Of a stretch of 64,000 nt of DNA, positions 10,915 through 21,315 are shown one piece after another (within the stretch, counting starts at the first letter, position 1; the number at the start of each line of letters is the position of its first letter). Position numbers and translations under genes: made by a program. This stretch comes from Rhodococcus erythropolis NBRC 15567. Its GTDB lineage: Bacteria; Actinomycetota; Actinomycetes; Mycobacteriales; Mycobacteriaceae. The notes below the pieces were generated by a model. It was not told the DNA's origin. It did not search any database and worked only from the letters and a program-made list of their open reading frames with translations. Where the stretch lies: assembly GCF_001552595.1 (NCBI RefSeq), contig NZ_BCRM01000010.1, forward strand, positions 124,001 to 188,000. Direction: 5' to 3'.

Positions 10915-11742
10915 ATGCCGCAACTGACTCCAGCTGACGTGCACAACGTTGCGTTCAGCAAGCCGCCTATCGGCAAGCGTGGCTACAACGAGGACGAGGT
11001 CGACGCATTCCTCGACCTCGTCGAGCAGGCGCTGTCGCAGCTCATCGAAGAGAATGCGGACCTGCGCCAGCGCGTAGGTGAGCTGGATCAGGAGCTCGCG
11101 GCTGCCAAGAAGTCGCCGGCACCTGCTCAGCAGGCAGCACCCGTCGCAGCGCAGCCCAAGCCGGAGCCCGCTCGGGTTGTCGAACCGCCCAAGCCTGCAC
11201 CCGTTGCAGCTCCGGTTCCCGCCGCCGCTGCCGTTGCAGCGCCGCAGAGTGGCGACACCCACATGCAGGCCGCGAAGGTCCTCGGACTGGCTCAGGAGAT
11301 GGCGGATCGCCTCACCAACGATGCCAAGACCGAATCCGAGCAGCTGCTCGGCAGTGCTCGCACCAACTCCGAGCAGCTCATGAGCGAGGCTCGCAGCAAG
11401 GCCGACGGCATGATCGCGGATGCGCGCAACAAGTCGGAGGCAATGCTGACCGACGCTCAGACTCGCTCCGAGACCCAGCTTCGCCAGGCTCAGGAGAAGG
11501 CAGACGCTCTCAAGGCAGACGCCGAGAAGAAGCACACCGAAATCATGGCGACCATCAACCAGCAGCGTTCGGTCCTCGAGGGCCGTATCGAGCAGCTCAA
11601 GACGTTCGAACGTGAGTACCGGGTGCGCCTGAAGTCCTACCTGGAATCGCAGCTCGAAGAGCTCGAACAGCGTGGCTCGGCCGTTCCGGTCGACGGTGGA
11701 CAGGATTCCTACAGCCCGTCCTTCGCCAAGGGAAACAGCTGA
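10915..11742 (+). CDS. wag31: Polar growth protein DivIVA/Wag31
   Basis: Coiled-coil cytoskeletal protein that marks cell poles and directs apical peptidoglycan and mycolate synthesis in mycolata. The N-terminal DivIVA lipid-binding domain runs from [32 protein letters not shown] Pro/Ala-rich linker lies at about 65-110, followed by a long heptad-rich coiled coil with repeated SEQLL/SEAML units, ending near 260. The length of 275 matches Wag31. The 126 bases before the ATG probably hold the promoter. Confidence 0.97.
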   Translation: MPQLTPADVHNVAFSKPPIGKRGYNEDEVDAFLDLVEQALSQLIEENADLRQRVGELDQELAAAKKSPAPAQQAAPVAAQPKPEPARVVEPPKPAPVAAPVPAAAAVAAPQSGDTHMQAAKVLGLAQEMADRLTNDAKTESEQLLGSARTNSEQLMSEARSKADGMIADARNKSEAMLTDAQTRSETQLRQAQEKADALKADAEKKHTEIMATINQQRSVLEGRIEQLKTFEREYRVRLKSYLESQLEELEQRGSAVPVDGGQDSYSPSFAKGNS

Positions 11743-11791
11743 CCGAGAGCGCCTCGTCGGCTCAGCTATCGGACCGGACAAAGGTTGATAC

Positions 11792-12106
11792 GTGCTGGTC
11801 GTGACGTTGGTTCTCGCGGGAGTTGGCTTCGCTCTCCTGATCGTTGCCCTGACCACAGGGTCGCTGATCTGGGCGTGGGCATGTATCGCGATTTGTGTAG
11901 CAGGTGCCGTCCTCCTGCTGGTCAGTGCGCTGACCAGCAGGAAGGCGGTTCCTTCGTTGGATGACCCGATGTCGGGCAGCGGCGTGTCGTCGCCTTACGG
12001 TCGAGTCGAGAGTTCCTCGGATTCCTCGACCGATGATGCAGCTACTGCCAACGACGACAATCAGGGAAACCACGGCGGGTCGCCGGGTGCCCCCGACAAG
12101 ACCTAG
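11792..12106 (+). CDS. Hypothetical two-helix membrane protein downstream of wag31
   Basis: 104 residues from the GTG at 11792. Two adjacent hydrophobic helices (about 2-20 and 26-47) are followed by a hydrophilic Ser/Asp-rich tail of about 55 residues that looks disordered. It lies 49 bases after wag31 and before the ileS T-box, where other mycolata also carry a small membrane gene. No catalytic motif is visible and the function is unknown. Confidence 0.75.
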   Translation: MLVVTLVLAGVGFALLIVALTTGSLIWAWACIAICVAGAVLLLVSALTSRKAVPSLDDPMSGSGVSSPYGRVESSSDSSTDDAATANDDNQGNHGGSPGAPDKT

Positions 12107-12164
12107 GGCGAGTTCCGACAAGGTCCAGGACGAGTATTAGACTGTCCAACACGAATACCAGGCT

Positions 12165-12397
12165 GTGATCCGGCAATCACCGGGGAGCTTTCGGAAGAAC
12201 GGTTGTCGACGCTTTCGTACGTGTCGAGGACCCAGTAGAACCGAACGGGTGAGCCCGTCACAGCTCGATCGAGTGGCAGCTCGAGATCCGGTGTGAAAGC
12301 ACGGATCTGCGGGGTGCAAACGGGGTGGTACCGCGGTGTCGGCGCACAAGCGTCACGTCGTCCCCGTGCCGAGTCCGACTGGCACGAGGAGATCGCC
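12165..12397 (+). promoter_or_regulatory. Actinobacterial ileS T-box riboswitch (translational, ultrashort Stem I)
   Basis: tRNA-Ile-sensing leader. CCGG (12170-12173) and CCGG (12180-12183) form a very short Stem I whose loop CAATCA contains the isoleucine specifier ATC at 12176-12178. It is followed by the conserved GGGGAGCTTTCGGAAGAAC stretch. The T-box core GGGTGGTACCGCGG is at 12323-12336, with TGGT available to pair with the tRNA acceptor end. The RBS CGAGGAGA at 12385-12392 lies in the segment that would be sequestered or released, and no T-run terminator is seen, so control is probably at translation initiation as in other actinobacterial ileS leaders. Confidence 0.93.
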
Positions 12398-15300
12398 ATG
12401 GCGAGTAACGGGTATCCCAAAGTCGACTACGGTGTCCCCGCCGACACCGGAGTCAAGTTCCCCGAACTGGAACAGAAAGTCCTGAAACAGTGGGACGACG
12501 ACGACACCTTCCGTGCGTCGGTTTCCAATCGGGACGGTAACGAAGAGTTCGTTTTCTACGACGGACCGCCATTCGCAAACGGTTTGCCGCACTACGGCCA
12601 CCTGCTGACGGGGTACGTCAAGGACCTGGTGCCGCGCTTCCAGACAATGCGTGGACGCAAGGTCGAACGACGCTTCGGCTGGGATTGCCACGGCCTTCCG
12701 GCAGAGCTCGAAGCGGAGAAGCAGCTCGGCATCAAGGACAAGGCCGAGATCGAAGTCATGGGTCTGGCCAAGTTCAACGAGTACTGCAAGGCCTCGGTGC
12801 TCAAGTACACCGACGAGTGGCGTGACTACGTCACCCGCCAGGCGCGCTGGGTCGATTTCGACAACGACTACAAGACCCTGGACGTCGACTTCATGGAGTC
12901 CGTCATGTGGGCCTTCAAGGAGCTGCACGACAAGGGCCTGATCTATCAGGGCTTCCGTGTGCTGCCCTACAGCTGGTACGAGCAGACTCCGCTGTCCAAT
13001 CAGGAGACTCGTCTCGACGACGCGTACAAGATGCGTCAGGATCCTGCAGTCACAGTCGACATGCCGCTGGTCGCTCCGGGTTCACCCCTCGACGGCGCAA
13101 ACGCGATCATCTGGACCACGACTCCGTGGACACTGCCGTCCAACTTGGCCACTGCGGTTCATCCCGAGGTCGACTACGTCCAGGTGCTCGGCGAGGACGG
13201 AAAGCGGTACGTGCTCGCAGAAGCACGGGTAGCTCATTACGCACGTGAACTGGGGGAGGACCCCGAGGTCGTTTCCCGTCACAAGGGCGCCGAGCTGGTC
13301 GGACTGTCGTACACTCCGCCGTTCGACTTCTTCCTCGGACATCCGAATGCGCACGTCGTGCTCTCGGCGGACTACGTGACAACCGACTCCGGAACCGGAA
13401 TCGTCCACCTCGCACCGGCTTTCGGTGAAGAGGATATGGACGTGGCCACGGCCAACGGTATCGAGGTCGTACAGCCGCTCGATCCGGGTGGAAAGTTCAC
13501 CTCGATGGTTCCGCCGTACGAGGGCCTGATGGTGTTCGACGCCAACCCGGTCATCATCAAGGACCTCAAGGCTGCCGGAAAGCTGCTGCGGCACGAGACG
13601 ATCGAGCACTCGTACCCACACAGTTGGCGCAGTGGGCAGCCGCTCATCTACATGGCGGTTCCCTCGTGGTTCGTCGCGGTCACCAAGTTCCGAGATCGCA
13701 TGGTCGAGCTGAACAAGGACATCACCTGGGTGCCCGAGCACATCCGTGACGGCCAGTTCGGCAAGTGGCTCGAAGGTGCACGAGACTGGAACATCAGCCG
13801 AAACCGTTACTGGGGCAGCCCGATCCCGGTGTGGGTGTCGGACGATCCGCAGTACCCGCGTACGGACGTGTACGGCTCGCTCGATCAGTTGGAGGCAGAC
13901 TTCGGTGTGCGTCCGACCGACCTGCATCGCCCGATGATCGACGACCTGGTCCGTCCGAACCCCGACGACCCGACCGGGAAGTCGATGATGCGCCGCGTTC
14001 CCGAGGTGCTCGACTGCTGGTTCGAATCCGGTTCGATGCCGTACGCGCAGGTGCACTACCCATTCGAGAACCGTGAATGGTTCGAGGGCCATTTCCCGGG
14101 CGATTTCATCGTCGAGTACAACGGGCAGACTCGCGGCTGGTTCTACACGCTGCACGTACTGGCAACCGCACTCTTCGATCGTCCGGCGTTCAAAACCGTT
14201 GCTGCGCACGGCATCGTGCTCGGCGACGACGGACTGAAGATGAGCAAGTCCAAGGGCAACTACCCGGACGTGAAGGAGGTGTTCAACCGCGACGGCAGCG
14301 ATGCCATGCGCTGGTTCCTGATGTCTTCGCCGATCTTGCGCGGCGGAAACCTCATCGTGACCGAGCAGGGCATCCGCGAAGGCGTACGTCAGGCGTTGCT
14401 CCCGCTGTGGAACGCCTGGAGCTTCCTGCAGTTGTACGCGCCGGAATCCGGTGTGTGGCGTACCGATTCGGAGAACATCCTCGATCAGTACATCCTGGCC
14501 AAGCTCGCTACCACCCGCGACGTGATCACCGAGGCCCTCGAGGTCAACGACATCGCCGGCGCGTGCGACGAGCTTCGGTTGTTCTGTGATGCGCTCACCA
14601 ACTGGTATGTGCGACGGTCTCGTTCGCGGTTCTGGGACGAGGATCGCGACGCGATCGACACCCTGCACACCGTGCTCGAGGTCGTGACGCGTCTCGCTGC
14701 GCCGCTGTTGCCGCTGGTATCCGAGGTGATCTGGCGCGGGTTGACCGGGGAGCGCTCGGTTCACCTGGCTGATTGGCCGGAGGCGTCGGAGCTCCCCGCG
14801 AACCCCGAGCTGGTAGCGGCGATGGACGACGTCCGGACCGTGTGCTCCACGGTGCTGAGCCTGCGCAAGGCGCAGAATCTGCGAGTTCGTCTTCCGCTGC
14901 CCGAGGTTACGGTTGCGGCGCCGGATGCCGAGCGTCTGCGTCCGTTCCTCGGACTGATCGCCGACGAGGTCAACGTCAAGAAGGTCGATCTGACCGATGA
15001 CGTCGACGTGCACGGGCGCTTCGAGATCGCGGTCAATGCGCGTGCAGCAGGACCGCGTCTGGGCAAGTCCGTTCAGACTGTCATCAAGGCGGTCAAGGCG
15101 GGCGACTGGACCGAGAACGCTGACGGCGTCGTGGTTGCGGCGGGCATCGAACTGCTGCCCGAGGAGTACACGCAGAAACTGGTTGCAGCCGAGCCTGATT
15201 CGACGGCTGCATTGCCAGACGGTATGGGACTCGTCGTACTCGATTCCGTCGTGACGGAGGAACTCGAAGCCGAGGGCTGGGCGAAGGACCGTATCCGTCA

Positions 15301-15511
15301 GTTGCAGGATGCGCGTCGTGCCGCCGGTTTGGACGTCTCGGACCGGATCAACGTCGTACTCGAGGTTCCGCAGGACTGCAAGGAGTGGGCGGAGCGTCAT
15401 CGCGAATTGATCGCCGGTGAGGTTCTGGCCACCTCGTTCTCGGTGGGTGAAGCGGGAGACGACGCCGTCGATCTCGGTGACGGTATCCGCGCCGCGATCA
15501 CGAAGGTCTAA
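12398..15511 (+). CDS. ileS: Isoleucyl-tRNA synthetase (long, eukaryote-like type)
   Basis: Class I aminoacyl-tRNA synthetase charging tRNA-Ile, with an editing domain. The 1037-residue length, the HYGH form of the HIGH motif (65-68) and the KMSKS at 614-618 fit the type 2 IleRS found in mycobacteria and eukaryotes. The editing domain lies between the two motifs and contains [14 protein letters not shown] 12398 is chosen because it follows the RBS GAGGAG and the T-box; an upstream in-frame GTG at 12293 would run through the T-box core. A terminator follows 10 bases after the stop. Confidence 0.97.
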   Translation: MASNGYPKVDYGVPADTGVKFPELEQKVLKQWDDDDTFRASVSNRDGNEEFVFYDGPPFANGLPHYGHLLTGYVKDLVPRFQTMRGRKVERRFGWDCHGLPAELEAEKQLGIKDKAEIEVMGLAKFNEYCKASVLKYTDEWRDYVTRQARWVDFDNDYKTLDVDFMESVMWAFKELHDKGLIYQGFRVLPYSWYEQTPLSNQETRLDDAYKMRQDPAVTVDMPLVAPGSPLDGANAIIWTTTPWTLPSNLATAVHPEVDYVQVLGEDGKRYVLAEARVAHYARELGEDPEVVSRHKGAELVGLSYTPPFDFFLGHPNAHVVLSADYVTTDSGTGIVHLAPAFGEEDMDVATANGIEVVQPLDPGGKFTSMVPPYEGLMVFDANPVIIKDLKAAGKLLRHETIEHSYPHSWRSGQPLIYMAVPSWFVAVTKFRDRMVELNKDITWVPEHIRDGQFGKWLEGARDWNISRNRYWGSPIPVWVSDDPQYPRTDVYGSLDQLEADFGVRPTDLHRPMIDDLVRPNPDDPTGKSMMRRVPEVLDCWFESGSMPYAQVHYPFENREWFEGHFPGDFIVEYNGQTRGWFYTLHVLATALFDRPAFKTVAAHGIVLGDDGLKMSKSKGNYPDVKEVFNRDGSDAMRWFLMSSPILRGGNLIVTEQGIREGVRQALLPLWNAWSFLQLYAPESGVWRTDSENILDQYILAKLATTRDVITEALEVNDIAGACDELRLFCDALTNWYVRRSRSRFWDEDRDAIDTLHTVLEVVTRLAAPLLPLVSEVIWRGLTGERSVHLADWPEASELPANPELVAAMDDVRTVCSTVLSLRKAQNLRVRLPLPEVTVAAPDAERLRPFLGLIADEVNVKKVDLTDDVDVHGRFEIAVNARAAGPRLGKSVQTVIKAVKAGDWTENADGVVVAAGIELLPEEYTQKLVAAEPDSTAALPDGMGLVVLDSVVTEELEAEGWAKDRIRQLQDARRAAGLDVSDRINVVLEVPQDCKEWAERHRELIAGEVLATSFSVGEAGDDAVDLGDGIRAAITKV

Positions 15512-15521
15512 TACCGCCGTA

Positions 15522-15571
15522 ACTACTCCGGCTCCCCGATGAATGTCTGTATGTCGGGGTGCCGGAGTAGT
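15522..15571 (+). terminator. Terminator after ileS
   Basis: Inverted repeat of two nested blocks: ACTACTCCGGC (15522-15532) with GCCGGAGTAGT (15561-15571), and CCCCGA (15534-15539) with TCGGGG (15554-15559). A TTTG follows the right arm. Confidence 0.85.
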
Positions 15572-15579
15572 TTGCTCTC

Positions 15580-15918
15580 ATGAGTACGAGCAAGGAAACC
15601 GTGGCGCGCATTCTCGAGCAGTTGGAACCGCTCGACGTGCGGGCAAGGGCGATGTTCGGCGAGTACGGATTGTATTGCGACGAGAAGATCGTGGCCTTGA
15701 TCTGCGGAGACGTTCTGTTCGTCAAACCCACCGAGGTCAGTACCGAATTCGGATCAGAGGCCGATCTGGCTCCGCCGTACCCGGGAGCGAAGGATTACTA
15801 CCGGGTGACGGAGGAAAGGCTGCAGGACCTCGATCACCTGCACGCCTTCATTCAACGGACTGCCGACGTACTACCCCTGCCGAAGAAGAAGTCGCCCAAG
15901 AAGAAGGCGCGGACGTAA
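15580..15918 (+). CDS. TfoX N-terminal domain protein
   Basis: 112-residue protein matching the TfoX/Sxy N-terminal domain: ARAMFGEYGLYCDEKIVALICGDVLFVK is the characteristic core, followed by the YRVTEE segment. It lacks the C-terminal TfoX domain and ends in a Lys-rich tail. Stand-alone domains of this kind are common in actinobacteria and are not shown to be competence regulators. It starts eight bases after the ileS terminator and ends 36 bases before dinB. Confidence 0.85.
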   Translation: MSTSKETVARILEQLEPLDVRARAMFGEYGLYCDEKIVALICGDVLFVKPTEVSTEFGSEADLAPPYPGAKDYYRVTEERLQDLDHLHAFIQRTADVLPLPKKKSPKKKART

Positions 15919-15954
15919 ATTCTGCACCTACTTTTGAGAGAACCGTAACGCCCG

Positions 15955-17319
15955 ATGAATCAAGGTGATCCCACACGAAGTCGCAGGTGGGTGCTGCATC
16001 TCGACATGGATGCGTTTTTCGCCTCTGCCGAGCAGTTGACCCGTCCCACGCTGCGAGGTCGCCCGGTGCTGGTCGGCGGCTTGGGTGGGCGCGGAGTGGT
16101 GGCCGGGGCAAGTTACGAAGCGAGAGTTTTCGGTGCGCGTTCGGCAATGCCGATGCACCAAGCACGCCGGATGGTCGGTGGCGGAGCGGTGGTATTGCCA
16201 CCTCGGATGTCGTTGTATTCGGTTCTGAGTAAACGCACCTTCGACGCGTTGCGCCTTCGTATGCCGATCCTCGAGCAATTGTCGGTGGACGAGGCCTTTG
16301 GTGAACCGGTGGAGTTGGCCGGAGTCGGCGCCGACGAGGTCCGCGCGTTTTGTGAGGACCTGCGGGCGTTGATCAAAGCCGAGACCGGGTTGGTCGCCTC
16401 GATCGGTGCCGGCGCAGGTAAGCAGGTCGCCAAGATCGCGTCGGGACTGGCAAAGCCCGACGGCGTCGCAGTGATTCCTCCCGGGATGCAGCACGAGTTG
16501 CTCGATCCACTTCCGGTGCGAAAGCTGTGGGGGATCGGCCCTGTTGCCGAGGAAAAGCTGAAGCGTCTCGGCATCGAAACCATCGGAGGGTTTGCCCGCA
16601 CTCCCATAGCGGAGGTGGCGTCGATACTCGGAACCACTGTCGGACCGGGGTTGCATCGGCTCGCGCAGGGGATCGACGACCGGCCGGTCGCGGAGCGTGC
16701 CGAATCCAAGCAGATCAGCGCGGAATCCACGTTCGCCGCAGACATCGTCACTATGGCGCAACTGCGCGCGGCCGTCGAAAGTAGTGGTCGCGCAGCATTT
16801 TCCAGGCTGGAGAAGGACGGAAGAGCAGCTCGCACCGTCGTACTGAAGCTCAAGAAGTCCGATATGAGCATTCTGACGCGATCCGTGACGTTGCCGTTTG
16901 CCACCATCGACCGCCAAATCCTTGTCGCGACTGCGCAGAAACAGGTCATCGACCCGCAGGAATTGGGGCCGATTCGCCTCGTCGGTGTGGGATTCGCCGG
17001 TTTGTCCACCGTTCGGCAAGGATCACTTTTTCCCGAGTTGGATCAGGATGTTCCCGGCTATCCGGTCGAGACTCTCACGGGCGCCCTCGATGAGGCCGAA
17101 CTCGACGTTCCGGTGGCCGCACGCGTCCCTCAGCGCTACTGGCACCCTGGTTTGGACGTGAAGCATCCAGAATACGGACACGGTTGGGTGCAAGGCGCCG
17201 GGCACGGAGTGGTGACAGTTCGCTTCGAAACCCGTTCCAGCGGAACGGGAATAGCCAAAACCTTCGCCGAATCGGATGAGGTGCTCGAGGTAGCAGATGC
17301 GGTCGACAGCCTTCTCTGA
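15955..17319 (+). CDS. dinB: DNA polymerase IV (DinB, Y family)
   Basis: Error-prone translesion polymerase. Catalytic acidic residues are in [10 protein letters not shown] (D17) and LSVDEAF (D112, E113). The steric-gate aromatic and the [13 protein letters not shown] palm-finger motif are also present. The helix-hairpin-helix part ([17 protein letters not shown]) precedes the little-finger domain. A QGSLFPE segment around residue 365 looks like a beta-clamp binding motif. About 85 residues follow it, including [15 protein letters not shown], a C-terminal extension common in actinobacterial DinB. Start ATG 15955. Confidence 0.95.
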   Translation: MNQGDPTRSRRWVLHLDMDAFFASAEQLTRPTLRGRPVLVGGLGGRGVVAGASYEARVFGARSAMPMHQARRMVGGGAVVLPPRMSLYSVLSKRTFDALRLRMPILEQLSVDEAFGEPVELAGVGADEVRAFCEDLRALIKAETGLVASIGAGAGKQVAKIASGLAKPDGVAVIPPGMQHELLDPLPVRKLWGIGPVAEEKLKRLGIETIGGFARTPIAEVASILGTTVGPGLHRLAQGIDDRPVAERAESKQISAESTFAADIVTMAQLRAAVESSGRAAFSRLEKDGRAARTVVLKLKKSDMSILTRSVTLPFATIDRQILVATAQKQVIDPQELGPIRLVGVGFAGLSTVRQGSLFPELDQDVPGYPVETLTGALDEAELDVPVAARVPQRYWHPGLDVKHPEYGHGWVQGAGHGVVTVRFETRSSGTGIAKTFAESDEVLEVADAVDSLL

Positions 17320-17435
17320 GGATGTCCTTAGACTTTTTCCGCTTACCGTTGGGTAATGTTGTCGACGATCCTCGAGCAAGCACGATGTTCGACTGACGCT
17401 CGAATGTGAACACCCGAATGGATAGGACTGAGAAG

Positions 17436-17942
17436 TTGAAGCTTCAGAAGATGACCGTTGCAGCCGTGGCGATCGCAGCAGCCCTGACGATGACCGCTTG
17501 TGGCTCGGATGACAAGACCGACTCACCCACCACGACGTCCAAGAGTGCGACGGCCACCACCAGCACCACGGACGTTGCAGCTCCCGAGCTCCCGACGTCT
17601 GCTGAGCTCAACGGCAAGGTCGCTCAGGCACTCGACGAGACCGTTCCGGCCGCAGACAAGGTCAACCTCGTCCAGGGCGCCGAGCAGGATCCCGAGCTGA
17701 TCAACCAGGTCGCCGCTGCCGCCAAGGCTGCCGGCGCGCAGGTCGAGATCCTCGACCCGGTCACCGACACGGGTAGCGAGACGGCCGCAGCTTCGCTGAA
17801 CATCGTCGTCAACGGCCAGCCGCTGCAGCAGGGTCTGCAGGCTTCGTTCGTCTACGAGGACGGCGTCTGGAAGCTCTCGAAGACCACCGCTTGCCAGATC
17901 GTGGGCGTTGCAGGTCTGACCTCGCCTGCTTGCGCTGCTTGA
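17436..17942 (+). CDS. MTB12-like secreted lipoprotein
   Basis: Predicted exported lipoprotein. A basic start (KLQK) and a hydrophobic helix lead to the lipobox-like TMTAC, followed by a Ser/Thr-rich linker. The mature domain (about 50-168) resembles the low-molecular-weight antigen MTB12 family of mycobacteria: ELNGKVAQALDETVPAADK, a QDPEL segment, and the C-terminal VYEDGVWKLSKTTACQI with two later cysteines. TTG 17436, preceded by AGGACTGAG, gives a normal signal peptide; in-frame ATG 17418 and GTG 17406 are alternatives. Family function is unknown. Confidence 0.82.
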   Translation: MKLQKMTVAAVAIAAALTMTACGSDDKTDSPTTTSKSATATTSTTDVAAPELPTSAELNGKVAQALDETVPAADKVNLVQGAEQDPELINQVAAAAKAAGAQVEILDPVTDTGSETAAASLNIVVNGQPLQQGLQASFVYEDGVWKLSKTTACQIVGVAGLTSPACAA

Positions 17943-17966
17943 TCTCTGCGCAACACCTGAAACACC

Positions 17967-18008
17967 AGAGCGGCCGTCGACCCCCGAAAGGGAGTCGGCG
18001 GCCGCTCT
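17967..18008. terminator. Bidirectional terminator between the MTB12-like gene and gadB
   Basis: Long inverted repeat: AGAGCGGCCGTCGAC (17967-17981) pairs with the right arm ending GGCGGCCGCTCT at 18008. It lies between two convergent genes. Confidence 0.8.
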
Positions 18009-18025
18009 TCATGCAGTGAGCGTCG

Positions 18026-19417
18026 TCAGTGATGGAATCCCTCGGTGACGCGTGGCCGCGGCATCGGGCTGTCGAGTTCGTCGAGGAACGCGGTTTCCTC
18101 TTCGATGATGCGCAGCAGATTGGCTGCCAGGTCCATGCTCAGTCCGTTACGAACCACGATGCGCTGCACTGTCAGATCCGAGAGATCGTCCGGCATGGGA
18201 TAGGCCGGCACCAACCAGCCCTTGCCCCGCAGCCGGTCGGACAGGTCGTACAGCGTCCAGTTGGACGTGTGGCCCTCGGCGAGGCGCCACGCGAAGACCG
18301 GGATGTCGGAACCGTCGTTCCACAATTCGAAGGCGTCGAGCTTCCCGATTCCTTCGGCGAGGAATTTCGCCACGTCCTGTGAGGACTGCTGGATCGCGCG
18401 ATAGCCGTCGTGGCCGAGACGCAGGAACAAGTAGAACTGCAGGATCACCTGAGCACCGGGCCGCGAGAAGTTCAGCGCGAAGGTCGGCATACTGCCGCCG
18501 AGGTAGCTCACCTTGAACACGAGGTCGTCGGGAAGTAGATCCTGCGATCGCCAGACCACCCAGCCGAGGCCGGGATAGACGAGTCCGTACTTGTGCGCCG
18601 AGGTGTTGATGGAGTGCACGCGCGGGAGCCGGAAATCCCATTCGAGTTCCGGCTGTAGGAACGGGGCGATCATTGCGCCGGAAGCGCCGTCGACGTGGAT
18701 GGGAACGTCGAGTCCCGTCTTTTCCTGGATCGCGTCGAGTGCCTTCGAGATTTCCAGGACCGGCTCGTACATCCCGGTGTACGTGACACCCATGATCGCG
18801 ATTACGCCGATGGTGTTCTCGTCGACGTACTCGTCCAGATCGTGACCGTCGAGGGTCCGGTGTTCCTCGCTGATCGGCACGTAGCGCGCCTCGACGTCCC
18901 AGTAGTTGCAGAATTTCTCCCAGCACACCTGGACGGCGGAACTCATGATGAGATTTGGTTTTTCGGTGGACTTCCCCGCGGCTTTTCGTGCGTGCTGCCA
19001 GCGTCGTTTCATCGCCAGGCCACCGAGCATGCACGCCTCGGACGAACCGATCGTCGAGGTACCGATTGCGTCCTTGGGGGAGGGCGAGTGCCAGAGGTCG
19101 GCAAGGATGCGCCAGCAATAGGTTTCGATCGCGGCGGTCTGTGGATACTCGTCCTTGTCGATCATGTTCTTGTCGAACGACTCGGCATACAGTTTGGTGG
19201 CGTGATCGTCCATCCACGTGCTGACGAACGTCGCGAGATTGAGCCGCGCATTGCCGTCGAGCATCGTTTCGTCGTGGACGATCTGATACGCGGTCTCGGG
19301 AAGCATGCCGTCGGGTTCGAGTGTGTACTTCGATGCAACCGAATCCTCGCCAGGCCTCGAGAAGATCGGATTGACGGCTACGTAATCGGTGTGATCTGAC
19401 CTTCTGGGTTCCGGCAT
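18026..19417 (-). CDS. gadB: Glutamate decarboxylase
   Basis: PLP enzyme converting glutamate to GABA and CO2 while consuming a proton, so it aids acid tolerance. The 463-residue length matches E. coli GadB (466). Landmarks are TSTIGSSEACMLGG (120-133), HVDGASG (241-247) with the PLP-ring aspartate D243, and the Schiff-base lysine K276 in SAHKYGLVYPG. The C-terminus TEGFHH resembles the autoinhibitory GFxH tail of GadB. No glutamate/GABA antiporter is adjacent. Confidence 0.95.
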   Translation of the reverse strand: MPEPRRSDHTDYVAVNPIFSRPGEDSVASKYTLEPDGMLPETAYQIVHDETMLDGNARLNLATFVSTWMDDHATKLYAESFDKNMIDKDEYPQTAAIETYCWRILADLWHSPSPKDAIGTSTIGSSEACMLGGLAMKRRWQHARKAAGKSTEKPNLIMSSAVQVCWEKFCNYWDVEARYVPISEEHRTLDGHDLDEYVDENTIGVIAIMGVTYTGMYEPVLEISKALDAIQEKTGLDVPIHVDGASGAMIAPFLQPELEWDFRLPRVHSINTSAHKYGLVYPGLGWVVWRSQDLLPDDLVFKVSYLGGSMPTFALNFSRPGAQVILQFYLFLRLGHDGYRAIQQSSQDVAKFLAEGIGKLDAFELWNDGSDIPVFAWRLAEGHTSNWTLYDLSDRLRGKGWLVPAYPMPDDLSDLTVQRIVVRNGLSMDLAANLLRIIEEETAFLDELDSPMPRPRVTEGFHH

Positions 19418-19559
19418 GAACTCTGGCTCCTCACATCAGTGTGTCGCGTTGGTCTGTTTCGTACCTACTCTCACCGTTCAGTGTGGACGGGCAGTTGTCA
19501 AAGGGTCTGTGGTCCCGAATCATTCGCGTAAGGCCGAGACGGGACTAATCCGCTCGTTG

Positions 19560-20333
19560 TCAGGGCGTTTGTGCGCGCAGGCGATCGGCGGCGGCCGATG
19601 CCATCGAGTGCAGCACGTCGGGGGCGATCGGACTCGGCGCAGTTGCGGACACCTGGGTCAACGTGGTCCCGACTGCGGCCACGATCGCATCGGCGACCAA
19701 GGTGAAACCGCCACTCTCCGTGATGATTCGGAAAGCGAAAGACGCGTCGCCGACGTTCGGTTGCGACGCTCCGCCGACGCGATAGGTGATTGTCGTTCCG
19801 TCGGCATCGGTTCCTGAATACTCCGCACACCCGGCCAGCGTGGTCTGAAGTTTCTCGAAAGCTGCTGCTGCCGCGGTGCCGTCGGCGTACGAAGCAGAGT
19901 CCTGATCGATGCTCGTGAAATCGGGGCCGGTGAACATGTCGGAGAGGTCGGCGACGGATCCGGCGGCCTGGGTGGCTATCGGTGCCAGAACCTGAGCGCA
20001 GACGGCGGGGTCGGTGCTCGACTTGTCCGCCTCCGAACTCTCCGGCGCCGGTGCGAGGCCGAGGTCGTCGACCGGGTCGGGAACTATGTCGAAGTCCGCA
20101 GGTAGTTCGGAGAGGGTGAGCGCGGCTCGTTGCAGCGCATCACGGTCGAGAGGTGTCCCGCTCAGCGGTGCGGCCGGAGCAGCCGTGAACGGCGCCAAGC
20201 CGACCTGTGGGGCGGAAACCTGCGTAGTTGTGTCAGCTCTAGGAGAGTCGTCCGAGCCGCAACCGGTCACGACGAACAGTGCCGCCGTTGCTGTCAGGCC
20301 CAGTGCGAGCGACCGGCGTGTCACGATTCCCAC
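19560..20333 (-). CDS. Hypothetical lipoprotein
   Basis: About 257 residues. The basic start, hydrophobic helix and VVTGC lipobox near residue 25 predict a lipid-anchored exported protein. The mature part contains LPADFDIVPD, a conserved-looking VCAQVLAPIATQAAGSVA segment with one cysteine, and a second cysteine in TTLAGCAEYSG, likely a disulfide pair in a sensor- or PknH-like fold. I do not recognise the function. The GTG start at 20333 overlaps the upstream lipoprotein by 13 bases; a second GTG at 20324 overlaps its stop as GTGA and is equally plausible. Confidence 0.75.
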   Translation of the reverse strand: MGIVTRRSLALGLTATAALFVVTGCGSDDSPRADTTTQVSAPQVGLAPFTAAPAAPLSGTPLDRDALQRAALTLSELPADFDIVPDPVDDLGLAPAPESSEADKSSTDPAVCAQVLAPIATQAAGSVADLSDMFTGPDFTSIDQDSASYADGTAAAAAFEKLQTTLAGCAEYSGTDADGTTITYRVGGASQPNVGDASFAFRIITESGGFTLVADAIVAAVGTTLTQVSATAPSPIAPDVLHSMASAAADRLRAQTP

Positions 20334-21247
20334 CGAATGCTGTTGGAGATCGTCTGCCGGATCACCGAGGAGCTGTCCGGATCGCCGTACGCCTGGTCGC
20401 CGCCGACGGTCATCTGTCCGGCGATCGGCAAGGGGAGTGAGAGGTCGACGGTGAGGTTTCCGGAGCCGGCCATGACGTACTGATCGATGTTCAGCGTTCC
20501 GGCGTCACCGGCCAGGTTCCAGACCGGGCTCTGCGGGGTCTGCGATACGTCCACCGCGAGCGAAAGCCGATTGCCCTCCCGCGCGGTGAGCGTGACGGTG
20601 GTTGTCTGATCGAGCAGGATTTCACTGCTGACTTGTTGTCGAACCACCCAACGTGCGCCGACACCGACCGGAGCGTCGGGGAGTGCAACGGTCCGGTAGA
20701 CCGCTTGGCCGAGCGCCTGTTCGATTGCAGCGCGGGCAGCATTGGCCGAGTTGGCGGACGGCTTCAACCGTAGGGCGGTGATGGCGCCCGAATCCGTGAC
20801 CGACAATCCGGCCGCAGATCCGTCGGCCCCGCTCAGCGCTGCCTGCAGCGTTGCATCCGGCGAGGTCATCGACGACAGCGTCAGGTCCACGACAGCGGTG
20901 GGATCGTCAGCGGTCACGTTTGCCGAGAGCGGGATCGTGATCTCCGGCGAAGAGAAATCTTGTGCCGGCTGTTGATCGATCTGCTGACTCACGACCGCCT
21001 GGGTGACGAGCGTCGCCGTCTGCGTGGTGCCGACAGGCAAGTTCATGCGCAGTACCTCGCGCGGTTCGCTTCCCCCATCGAGTACCTCGACGGTGGCGGC
21101 GGTCACCGGAACAGTGACTTCGCTCGGCGACGAGGTAGGTGCGGTGGGAGGTTGATCCGAGTCGCCGCAAGCGGTGAGAACGGTGGTGAGAGCGAGGGCA
21201 GCGAGGGCGAACGGAACTCGTCGGCCGGTCGTGGACAGCAGTGGCAC
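20321..21247 (-). CDS. DUF6263-like hypothetical lipoprotein
   Basis: 308-residue exported lipoprotein: signal peptide with lipobox LTAC near residue 26, then a Pro/Ser/Thr linker. The mature domain is beta-rich, with LRMNLPVGTTQTATLVTQ, a central ALPDAPVGVGARWVVRQQV and alternating hydrophobic strands, as seen in DUF6263-type proteins. No catalytic residues are evident. It is in the same transcription unit as the following lipoprotein on the minus strand and is divergent from lspA, with 68 bases between the starts. Confidence 0.75.
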   Translation of the reverse strand: MPLLSTTGRRVPFALAALALTTVLTACGDSDQPPTAPTSSPSEVTVPVTAATVEVLDGGSEPREVLRMNLPVGTTQTATLVTQAVVSQQIDQQPAQDFSSPEITIPLSANVTADDPTAVVDLTLSSMTSPDATLQAALSGADGSAAGLSVTDSGAITALRLKPSANSANAARAAIEQALGQAVYRTVALPDAPVGVGARWVVRQQVSSEILLDQTTTVTLTAREGNRLSLAVDVSQTPQSPVWNLAGDAGTLNIDQYVMAGSGNLTVDLSLPLPIAGQMTVGGDQAYGDPDSSSVIRQTISNSIRWES

Positions 21248-21315
21248 GCGCTCCAGGCTAGCCGCAGTTGCAGAGTGCGTGACCCGGTGCGGTGAACATG
21301 AGGGATGATGGTTGC

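Noticed and set aside
12293..12397. Upstream GTG start extending ileS by 35 codons
   Set aside because: The extension would translate the T-box core, while ATG 12398 has a good RBS and matches the family N-terminus.
13082..15400. Long minus-strand open frame of 772 codons opposite ileS
   Set aside because: It lies wholly inside a well-conserved synthetase gene and its translation is rich in Arg/His without any family motif. Such antisense frames are expected in GC-rich genes.
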